DNA of 64,000 bases from Thauera sp034005275 (GTDB lineage: Bacteria; Pseudomonadota; Gammaproteobacteria; Burkholderiales; Rhodocyclaceae). The stretch spans positions 1 to 64,000 of the forward strand of contig JAVEVA010000002.1 of assembly GCA_034005275.1 (NCBI GenBank). Reading direction: 5' to 3'. Made by a program: the position numbers and the translations under genes. This document shows positions 9,521 through 15,930 of the stretch, piece by piece. The notes under the pieces are model-generated. The model was not told the origin of the DNA. It did no database searches and saw nothing but the letters and a program-made list of their open reading frames with translations. How positions within the stretch are numbered: the first letter of the stretch is position 1; each line of letters opens with the position of its first letter.

Positions 9521-9973
9521 ATGATCACCAAGCATTTCCACTCTCATTCCGCGCATGGCCCTGCTCTTCGCCAGAAGGGCAAGGCTGCGGCCGGTTTCAC
9601 CCTGATCGAAGTGATGATCGTGGTTGCGATCATCGGCATCCTCGCCGCAGTCGCCTACCCGAGCTATACCGAGCATGTGCGCCGCAGCCATCGCGTCAAT
9701 GCCAAGAACGCCTTGATGCAGGCGGCACAATGGATGGAGCGGGCAGCGACGGCAACTGGCAGCTATCCGCTCACCGCCGCTTTTCCCGCAAACCTGAAGA
9801 CAGTCGAAGGCGGCCGGTACACGGTCGCACTCGTTTCGGATGGCACAGGCTACACCCTGACTGCCACGGCTACCGGCGTGCAGGCTGCAGACAAATGCGG
9901 CAATTTCAGTCTCACCAATACCGGCAAAAAGGAAGTCAGCGCTGGCACGGCGGAGGAGTGCTGGAGCAAGTAA
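9521..9973 (+). CDS. pilE: Type IV minor pilin PilE
   Basis: The prepilin leader AAG|FTLIEVMIVVAIIGILAAVAYPSY has Gly-1, Glu+5 and the classic pilin helix, followed by EHVRRSHRVNAKNALMQAAQWMER, the PilE signature. Two cysteines near the C-terminus (DKCGNF and EECWSK) probably form the D-region disulfide. The 150-residue length and its place after pilY1 support a minor pilin rather than the major subunit. It is the last gene of the operon. Confidence 0.93.
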   Translation: MITKHFHSHSAHGPALRQKGKAAAGFTLIEVMIVVAIIGILAAVAYPSYTEHVRRSHRVNAKNALMQAAQWMERAATATGSYPLTAAFPANLKTVEGGRYTVALVSDGTGYTLTATATGVQAADKCGNFSLTNTGKKEVSAGTAEECWSK

Positions 9974-10070
9974 GCGGGGTCAGTGTGCAGCCCGGAGCAT
10001 GGCTCCGGGGCGACAAGGAAGGGGCACTTCGCTCAGAAGAACATTGCCGGTTCAAGCCCTGCAATTGCGG

Positions 10071-10274
10071 TCAAGCCCAGGTATTGATCACCCCGCCCGC
10101 GCTGCTCCCCACGGCTGGCGCAGCCGGGACCTCTGGCAGGGCTTCGAGCAGTTGCAAGGCGGCTTGCGATTCCATGTCGAGCGCCATCTTGAGCACTTTC
10201 ACCGACGCTTCAGCCTGCACCTTGGCCGCAGCATGGGCGCTGGCAGCGGCTGCAGCAGAAGAGATATCCATCAC
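10071..10274 (-). CDS. Putative motility protein, YjfB family
   Basis: A 67-residue alanine-rich protein starting MMDISSAAAAASAHAAAKVQ and continuing SVKVLKMALDMESQAALQLLEALPEVP. This matches the YjfB 'putative motility protein' family pattern (short, helical, M-D-I-S start, V-L-K-x-A-L-D core). The function of the family is unknown. It converges on the end of the pilin operon and is the only gene between pilE and yajQ. The second Met (10271) is an equally likely start. Confidence 0.8.
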   Translation of the reverse strand: MMDISSAAAAASAHAAAKVQAEASVKVLKMALDMESQAALQLLEALPEVPAAPAVGSSAGGVINTWA

Positions 10275-10383
10275 AGAACTCCATGTTTCCAGCGCACAAC
10301 GGTAAAAACGGCTGCTGTACGCAGTGGTGATGTCCCGTTAACGGCAGAAGAATAAAATTCTTTAATTCGAAAGCGCCAGCCCG

Positions 10384-10435
10384 GTTACGGAACTCAGTTA
10401 CGGAACTTAGTTATGGGAATCAGTCACGGAAATTG
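10384..10435. repeat. Four tandem 13-bp repeats over the yajQ stop codon
   Basis: Units at 10384-10396 (GTTACGGAACTCA), 10397-10409 (GTTACGGAACTTA), 10410-10422 (GTTATGGGAATCA) and 10423-10435 (GTCACGGAAATTG). On the yajQ strand the first unit is the coding end and each following unit begins with TGA or TAA, so the stop codon is repeated in shifted frames. Confidence 0.9.
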
Positions 10436-10905
10436 CCGAACTGCAGCGGAAAGTCGGTGATCTGCTTCTTGACCAGCGCGATCGCCTCTTGCAGCAAGTC
10501 GCGCTTGGCGCCGCTGACGCGAATCGCATCGCCCTGGATTGCCGCCTGCACCTTCAGCTTGCTGTCTTTCAACAGCTTGACGATCTTTTTCGACAGATCC
10601 TGCTCGATACCGACGCGCACGCGCAGTTCCTGCTTGAGCTTGTTGCCGGAAATTTTCTCCAGCTCACCGTAATCCAGGCAACGCACGTCGACGTTCTTCT
10701 TGGTCATTTCCGGCAGCAGCAGGGTCTTGATCTGGTCGAGCTGGAATTCGCTGTCACCGAATACGGTGATCAGCTTGTCGGTCAATTCGAGATTGGCGCT
10801 GGTGGCCTTGAAGTCGTGGCGACCGGCAATCTTGCGGTTGGCCTGTTCGACCGCATTGCGCAGCGCAGGCTGGTCAACTTCGGATGTAATGTCAAAGGAC
10901 GGCAT
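10420..10905 (-). CDS. yajQ: YajQ family cyclic-di-GMP-binding protein
   Basis: A 161-residue soluble protein beginning MPSFDITSEVDQPALRNAVEQA and ending FPLQFGNFRD, both family signatures. YajQ proteins (XC_3703 in Xanthomonas) bind c-di-GMP and act with transcription factors; others were described as nucleotide-binding. Two alternating alpha/beta repeats are visible. It may respond to the diguanylate cyclase encoded at 22436. It shares its strand with DUF2788 and argG. The stop codon lies in a tandem repeat. Confidence 0.95.
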   Translation of the reverse strand: MPSFDITSEVDQPALRNAVEQANRKIAGRHDFKATSANLELTDKLITVFGDSEFQLDQIKTLLLPEMTKKNVDVRCLDYGELEKISGNKLKQELRVRVGIEQDLSKKIVKLLKDSKLKVQAAIQGDAIRVSGAKRDLLQEAIALVKKQITDFPLQFGNFRD

Positions 10906-10950
10906 GTCCTCTCCTGCAAATACGGCGGAACACGCCCGCCTTCATTCCCA

Positions 10951-11187
10951 TCATTCAATACCAAGCAGTTTCTGGATCACGGCCTTGGCCACGAAGCCGA
11001 CGAAGCCGACGCCCAGGCCGATGAACATCCACATCATGCCGTAGCGCCCGGCCTTGGATTCCTTGCCCAGGTTCCAGATGATGAAGAGCATGAACAGGAT
11101 CAGGCCGGTGAGGCCGAACTTGAGTGACAAGTCATCGAACTCGGCCATGGTGAGGCCAAGGATCAGGTCTTCCGTATCCATACTCAT
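10951..11187 (-). CDS. DUF2788 small membrane protein
   Basis: A 78-residue protein with two predicted membrane helices (LTGLILFMLFIIWNLG and MMWMFIGLGVGFVGFVA) separated by a charged loop KESKAGRYG. The sequence matches the DUF2788 family of proteobacteria, whose function is unknown. It lies between argG and yajQ on the same strand, with 45 bp to yajQ. ATG alternatives at residues 1 and 3 are nearly equivalent. Confidence 0.85.
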   Translation of the reverse strand: MSMDTEDLILGLTMAEFDDLSLKFGLTGLILFMLFIIWNLGKESKAGRYGMMWMFIGLGVGFVGFVAKAVIQKLLGIE

Positions 11188-11208
11188 GCTCTCCGTCGAA
11201 CTGGCTGG

Positions 11209-11228
11209 TCAGCTGCTCAGCTGCTCAG
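11209..11228. repeat. 8-bp tandem repeat at the argG stop codon
   Basis: TCAGCTGC at 11209-11216 and 11217-11224 is followed by TCAG at 11225-11228, which contains the argG stop (TGA on the minus strand). Because 8 is not a multiple of 3, TGA recurs in all three frames. Confidence 0.8.
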
Positions 11229-12454
11229 GCGCGCTTGTTGCGGGCGTTGGCGGCAATGCGCAGACGCAAGGCATTCAGGCGGATGAAACCGTGGGCATCC
11301 TGCTGGTTGTACGCGCCTTCGTCATCTTCGAAAGTGGCGATCGCCGGATCAAACAGCGAGTCGGTCTTCGAGTCGCGTCCGGTGACGATGACATTGCCCT
11401 TGTAGAGCTTGACCCGCACCCAGCCGTTGACCACTTGCTGGGTGTTGTCGATCAGCGCCTGCAGCGCGACCCGCTCCGGCCCCCACCAGTAGCCGTTATA
11501 GACCAGGCTGGCGTAGCGCGGCATCAGCTCGTCCTTGAGGTGAGCGACTTCGCGATCAAGGGTGATCGACTCGATGGCGCGATGAGCGCGCAGCAGGATG
11601 GTGCCGCCCGGGGTTTCATAGCAGCCACGGCTCTTCATGCCGACATAGCGGTTCTCGACCAGATCGAGACGGCCGATGCCGTGCTTGCCGCCGAGCTGAT
11701 TGAGTCTGGCGAGCAGTTCATGGGCCGGCATGCGCTCGCCGTTGATCGCCACCAGATCGCCGCGCTCGAACTCGAGATCCAGATACTCTGCCGCATCGGG
11801 TGCCGCTTCGGGCGACACCGTCCACCGCCACATCGATTCCTCAGCTTCGGCAGCCGGATTTTCGAGGTGCCGGCCTTCGTAGGAGATGTGCAGCAGATTG
11901 GCATCCATCGAATAGGGCGAGCCACCTTCGCGGTGCTTCATCTCGATCGGGATGCCGTTCTTCTCGGCATAGGCCAGCAGCTTTTCGCGCGACAGCAGAT
12001 CCCATTCGCGCCAGGGGGCGATCACCTTCACTTCCGGCATCAGCGCGTAATAGCCGAGTTCGAAACGCACCTGGTCATTGCCCTTGCCGGTGGCGCCGTG
12101 GGAAACAGCGTCGGCGCCGGTGGCACGCGCAATCTCGATCTGGCGCTTGGCGATCAGCGGGCGGGCAATCGAAGTGCCAAGCAGGTATTCGCCTTCATAG
12201 ACCGCGTTGGCGCGGAACATCGGGAAGACGAAATCACGCACGAATTCCTCGCGCAGATCGTCAATGAAGATGTTTTCCGGCTGGATACCGAACTTGAGCG
12301 CCTTGGCGCGTGCCGGCTCCAGTTCTTCACCCTGGCCGAGGTCGGCGGTAAAGGTCACCACTTCACACTGGTAGCTGTCCTGCAGCCATTTCAGGATCAC
12401 CGAGGTATCCAGACCACCCGAATAAGCCAGCACTACCTTGTTGACGTCACTCAT
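11225..12454 (-). CDS. argG: Argininosuccinate synthase
   Basis: Condenses citrulline and aspartate with ATP in arginine synthesis. The P-loop-like AYSGGLDTSVILKWL (about residues 9-23) is the ATP pyrophosphatase motif of the family. Other signatures are GATGKGNDQVRFE and EGGSPYSMDANLLHISYEG. The 409-residue length is usual. It follows argF on the same strand (86 bp gap), so argD-argF-argG are probably expressed together. The stop codon lies in an 8-bp tandem repeat. Confidence 0.98.
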   Translation of the reverse strand: MSDVNKVVLAYSGGLDTSVILKWLQDSYQCEVVTFTADLGQGEELEPARAKALKFGIQPENIFIDDLREEFVRDFVFPMFRANAVYEGEYLLGTSIARPLIAKRQIEIARATGADAVSHGATGKGNDQVRFELGYYALMPEVKVIAPWREWDLLSREKLLAYAEKNGIPIEMKHREGGSPYSMDANLLHISYEGRHLENPAAEAEESMWRWTVSPEAAPDAAEYLDLEFERGDLVAINGERMPAHELLARLNQLGGKHGIGRLDLVENRYVGMKSRGCYETPGGTILLRAHRAIESITLDREVAHLKDELMPRYASLVYNGYWWGPERVALQALIDNTQQVVNGWVRVKLYKGNVIVTGRDSKTDSLFDPAIATFEDDEGAYNQQDAHGFIRLNALRLRIAANARNKRA

Positions 12455-12512
12455 TTCTGTTTCCTGTCTTGCGTTGTGCGCAGCCGCTGCTGCGCGCTCT
12501 GGTTCAATCGCC

Positions 12513-12545
12513 CGGGCCTGAGCGGCCAGGCCGGACTGCTCAGGC
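12513..12545. promoter_or_regulatory. Inverted repeat across the argF stop codon
   Basis: GGCCTGAGC and GCTCAGGCC form a 9-bp stem around a GC-rich loop that can pair further. The right arm contains the argF stop codon at 12540-12542. There is no U tract, so it could stabilise or attenuate the argF-argG transcript rather than end it. Confidence 0.4.
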
Positions 12546-13466
12546 CTCGATGCGGCCGAGCAGCAGATATTCCATCAAGGCCTTCTGGGCATGAAGACGG
12601 TTTTCCGCCTCGTCCCATACCACCGATTGCGGCCCGTCGATCACCTCGGCGGTCACTTCCTCACCGCGATGTGCCGGCAGGCAGTGCATGAACAGCGCAG
12701 CGGGATTGGCGGCAGCCATCATCTCGCCATCCACGCACCAGTCGGCAAAAGCGGCCCGCCGGGCTTCGTTTTCGGCCTCGAAGCCCATTGAAGTCCACAC
12801 GTCAGTAGTAACCAGGTCAGCTCCCCGACAAGCGTCCATCGGATCGGCAAACTGCTCGAAATGGGCGGTGCCGAACAGACCGGCCCGCTCCGGTTCGACT
12901 TCATAGCCGGGCGGCGTCGACACGTGCACATTGAAACCGAGCACTTCAGCGGCCTGCAGCCAGGTGTTGCACATGTTGTTGCTGTCGCCGATCCAGGCCA
13001 CGGTCTTGCCTTCGATCGACCCGCGATGCTCGATGAAGGTGAAGATGTCGGCGATGATCTGGCAAGGGTGATATTCATTGGTCAGGCCGTTGATCACCGG
13101 CACGCGCGAATTGGCGGCGAAGCGTTCGACCATTTCCTGCTCGAAAGTGCGGATCATCACCAGATCGCTCATGCGCGAGATCACCTGCGCCGCATCTTCG
13201 ACCGATTCACCGCGACCAAGCTGGGAGTCGCGGGTGTTGAGGTAGATCGCCGAACCGCCCAGTTGCTGCACCCCGGCTTCGAAAGACAGCCGGGTGCGGG
13301 TGCTGGCCTTCTCGAAGATCATCACCAGCGTCCGGTCGAACAGCGGATGATGTGGCTCGTAACGCTTGAACTTGCCCTTGATCCACCCTGCCCGCTCGAA
13401 CAGGTAGGCGTACTCTTCGCGAGTGAAATCCTTGAACTGCAGATAGTGCCGAATCGCGCTCATCAT
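12540..13466 (-). CDS. argF: Ornithine carbamoyltransferase
   Basis: Transfers a carbamoyl group from carbamoyl phosphate to ornithine to make citrulline. The carbamoyl phosphate-binding motif FEKASTRTRLSFE is present near residue 50, the ornithine-binding region follows around DSNNMCNTWLQAA, and FMHCLPAHRGEEV is the conserved HCLP motif. The 308-residue length is normal. Its start overlaps the argD stop by 4 bp, indicating translational coupling. Confidence 0.98.
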   Translation of the reverse strand: MMSAIRHYLQFKDFTREEYAYLFERAGWIKGKFKRYEPHHPLFDRTLVMIFEKASTRTRLSFEAGVQQLGGSAIYLNTRDSQLGRGESVEDAAQVISRMSDLVMIRTFEQEMVERFAANSRVPVINGLTNEYHPCQIIADIFTFIEHRGSIEGKTVAWIGDSNNMCNTWLQAAEVLGFNVHVSTPPGYEVEPERAGLFGTAHFEQFADPMDACRGADLVTTDVWTSMGFEAENEARRAAFADWCVDGEMMAAANPAALFMHCLPAHRGEEVTAEVIDGPQSVVWDEAENRLHAQKALMEYLLLGRIEA

Positions 13467-14647
13467 GCCGCTCCGCTGTCAGCGAGGAAATTGCGCACCA
13501 TCGGTGCCAGCATGTCGACCAGGGTGCGGGCTTCCTCTGCCGTCATCGTCAGCGCCGGCAGCAGGCGGATCACCCGCTCGGCGGTGACACTGAGCAGCAA
13601 GCCATTGGCGGCGGCCAGCCCCATCAGCGCACCACAGGGGCGATCAAGCTCGATGCCGATCAGCAGGCCCTGGCCACGGATGTCGACCACTCCCTGGACG
13701 CCGGCCAGCGCCTGGGCAAGACCCTCACGGATCTGCGCGCCGATCGCCAGCGCATTGTCCATCAGTTGTTCGTCGATGATCGCCTCGAAAGTCGCCAGGC
13801 CGGCGGCGCAGGCGAGCGGATTGCCGCCAAAGGTCGAGCCATGATTGCCCGGACCGAACAGACCGCTTGCGCGGCCACTGGTGACGAAAGCACCGATCGG
13901 CACCCCCGAAGCCAGGCCTTTGGCCAGCGTCATCACGTCAGGGCGCACGCCGGCATGCTGCCAGCCGTACCACTTGCCGGTGCGTCCCATGCCGCACTGC
14001 ACCTCGTCGCAGATCATCAGCCAGCCTTTTTCGTCGCACAAGGCGCGCAATTCACGCTGGAAAGTGTCGTCGGCAACATTGACGCCACCTTCGCCCTGGA
14101 TCATTTCCAGCATCACCGCCACCACGTTGCGATCACGTTCGGCAATCTGGCGGATGGCGTTGATGTCCTTGTAGGGCACGCGCAGGAAACCTTGCACCAG
14201 CGGCTCGAAGCCGGCCTGCGCCTTGCGGTTGCCGGTCGCTGAAAGCGTCGCCAGGGTACGACCGTGGAAGGCATTTTCCATCACGATGATGTGCGGCAAT
14301 TCGATGCCGCGCTGGTTGCCGTACATGCGTGCGAGCTTGATCGCTCCTTCATTGGCTTCACAGCCCGAATTGCAGAAGAAGACTTCGTCCATGCCGGAAG
14401 TCTCGGCAATGCGATCGGCGAGCTGTTCTTGCAGGGGAATGCCGTACAGGTTGGAAGTGTGGATCAGCTTGCCGGCCTGCTCGGCAATCGCCCGCACCAG
14501 TTTCGGGTGGGCGTGGCCCAGGGTATTGACCGCGATGCCGGACAGACCATCCAGATAGCGCTTGCCCGCAGTGTCATGGAGCCAGACTCCTTCTCCGTGG
14601 CTGAAGGCAACGGGCAATCTGGCGTAGGTGTTCATGACGTGGGACAT
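13463..14647 (-). CDS. argD: Acetylornithine/succinylornithine aminotransferase
   Basis: PLP-dependent class III aminotransferase of arginine synthesis (N-acetylornithine to the semialdehyde), possibly also succinyldiaminopimelate transaminase. Visible motifs are GLSGIAVNTLGHAHP, FCNSGCEANEGAIKLAR, and the PLP-lysine segment MTLAKGLASGVPIGAF. Length 394 fits. Two Met codons (residues 1 and 5) could start. It is first in argD-argF-argG; the 464-bp region upstream is shared with the divergent DUF3579 gene. Confidence 0.95.
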   Translation of the reverse strand: MSHVMNTYARLPVAFSHGEGVWLHDTAGKRYLDGLSGIAVNTLGHAHPKLVRAIAEQAGKLIHTSNLYGIPLQEQLADRIAETSGMDEVFFCNSGCEANEGAIKLARMYGNQRGIELPHIIVMENAFHGRTLATLSATGNRKAQAGFEPLVQGFLRVPYKDINAIRQIAERDRNVVAVMLEMIQGEGGVNVADDTFQRELRALCDEKGWLMICDEVQCGMGRTGKWYGWQHAGVRPDVMTLAKGLASGVPIGAFVTSGRASGLFGPGNHGSTFGGNPLACAAGLATFEAIIDEQLMDNALAIGAQIREGLAQALAGVQGVVDIRGQGLLIGIELDRPCGALMGLAAANGLLLSVTAERVIRLLPALTMTAEEARTLVDMLAPMVRNFLADSGAA

Positions 14648-15111
14648 GCTGACCTCGAATCTGGCAACAGGGGAACAGGGGAAATTGGGGAGCTGGACGC
14701 GACTGCATCAATCGACGCAGCACAAATGACACACGGCAGCCACTGCCGCCGTGTCACCAAGAGGAGAATCTTAAGCCACAACAAGGCGGTCTGTACAGGC
14801 ACAGATGATGCTCAGGCTCAGGGATGCAGTCCTGCGTCCGCCGCCGCAATCATCCGGATTAGCACAAATGGCCGCAGCGAAGAGCGACATTCTCTGTTAG
14901 AATGCAGCGCCTTGCCGGCCGGCGGCTGCCGGGACATTCGGGGACATCCAGCACCCACCGATGTCTGTCTGACCCTCGCCCGCCCTGCCGGTCCGGAATC
15001 AAGACCAGCCCGGCACAAGGCGGCAGCACACTGCAAAGCAGGCCGCTGGCCTTTCCTCACCTGGTCAGGCACCTGTGCCGCAGGGCCACTTTCCGCAGCC
15101 AGAGCACCAGC
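14648..15111. promoter_or_regulatory. Divergent intergenic region between argD and the DUF3579 gene
   Basis: No credible gene is seen in these 464 bp. A hairpin at 14727-14756 pairs TGACAC with GTGTCA and extends with a CGGCAG-type inner stem, within the probable argD leader. A TAGAAT -10-like hexamer at 14898-14903 could serve the DUF3579 gene, leaving a ~200 nt leader, but no good -35 was found. I found no clear ArgR site. Confidence 0.4.
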
Positions 15112-15402
15112 ATGACGCAAAGAATCGAGAACTTCATCATCGTCGGCCTCACCAGCGCAGGAAAGCGGTTCCGTCCCAGCGACTGGTCGGAGCGCCTGTG
15201 CGGAGTCATGTCGGCCTTCGGCAGTGACAACCGCATGACTTACTCGCCTTATGTGCGCCCCGGCTGCAGCCTGAGTGGCGACAAGACGGTGCTGGTCGAT
15301 GCCCGCCTGTACGATGTCGAGCCAATGGCTTACAACTTCATGGTCAGCTTTGCCCGCGACAACGATCTGCAGGTCGAGTGGATGGGCAACGAAGCGCTTT
15401 GA
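15112..15402 (+). CDS. DUF3579 domain protein
   Basis: A 96-residue protein starting MTQRIENFIIVGLTSAGKRFRPSDWSERL, which matches DUF3579, a small family common in betaproteobacteria with no known function. The sequence continues CGVMSAFGSDNRMTYSPYV and ends WMGNEAL. I chose the ATG at 15112, because the upstream frame (from 14902) has no family similarity. It stands alone on the plus strand, convergent with rpsT across a shared terminator. Confidence 0.85.
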   Translation: MTQRIENFIIVGLTSAGKRFRPSDWSERLCGVMSAFGSDNRMTYSPYVRPGCSLSGDKTVLVDARLYDVEPMAYNFMVSFARDNDLQVEWMGNEAL

Positions 15403-15412
15403 GCGCAACCCG

Positions 15413-15442
15413 GCTTTCCGCCCTGCCGCTTTCCGCCCTGCC
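15413..15442. repeat. 15-bp direct repeat after the DUF3579 stop codon
   Basis: GCTTTCCGCCCTGCC is perfectly duplicated at 15413-15427 and 15428-15442, starting 10 bp after the TGA. It belongs to the recurrent stop-adjacent duplications seen in this window. Confidence 0.85.
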
Positions 15443-15507
15443 CTAACCCCGTTCTCGCCAACCTCGTCATCGGCACCCACCGCGAAGCCCCGGACAAAAA
15501 GACTGGC

Positions 15508-15545
15508 GCAACAAAAAAGCGACCCGCAGGCCGCTTTTTTGTTGC
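15508..15545. terminator. Bidirectional intrinsic terminator between DUF3579 and rpsT
   Basis: Arms 15508-15521 (GCAACAAAAAAGCG) and 15532-15545 are perfectly complementary over 14 bp with a 10-nt loop. Each strand ends its stem in a T-run (TTTTTTG), so it can end transcripts of both convergent genes. Confidence 0.88.
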
Positions 15546-15569
15546 TGATCACCAGGGCTCAGTCAATCA

Positions 15570-15836
15570 TCAGGCAGCCATTGCCTTCACGGCAGCCGAC
15601 AGACGGCTCTTGTGGCGGGCAGCCTTGTTCTTGTGGATGATCTTCTTGTCTGCGATGCAGTCAATGGTGCTCATCGAGCTGCGAAAGACCGACTGTGCCG
15701 CAGCCTTGTCGCCCGCTACGACGGCCTTGCGCACCGCCTTGATCGCGGTACGCAGGCGCGAGCGAAGGCTGGCGTTGTGGGCGCGAGACTTGACTGCCTG
15801 ACGTGCGCGTTTGCGAGCTTGTGCCGAGTTGGCCAT
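15570..15836 (-). CDS. rpsT: 30S ribosomal protein S20
   Basis: S20 binds 16S rRNA early in small-subunit assembly. The 88-residue basic protein begins MANSAQARKRARQAVKSRAHN and ends HKSRLSAAVKAMAA, the typical sequence. It is monocistronic, with its own promoter just upstream (15875-15903) and a strong terminator downstream. Confidence 0.98.
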   Translation of the reverse strand: MANSAQARKRARQAVKSRAHNASLRSRLRTAIKAVRKAVVAGDKAAAQSVFRSSMSTIDCIADKKIIHKNKAARHKSRLSAAVKAMAA

Positions 15837-15874
15837 AGATGTAATTCCGTATGAATGATTCTGACAAGTCCGCG

Positions 15875-15903
15875 ATTATATTCAATGAAACCGGGAAATG
15901 CAA
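15875..15903 (-). promoter_or_regulatory. Sigma-70 promoter of rpsT
   Basis: On the minus strand a perfect TATAAT (15880-15875) follows TTGCAT (15903-15898) with a 17-bp spacer. Transcription would start near 15868, about 30 nt before the rpsT ATG. The strong -10 suits a ribosomal protein gene. Confidence 0.65.
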
Positions 15904-15930
15904 TACTGCAAATCCTCGATACGCAAACCA

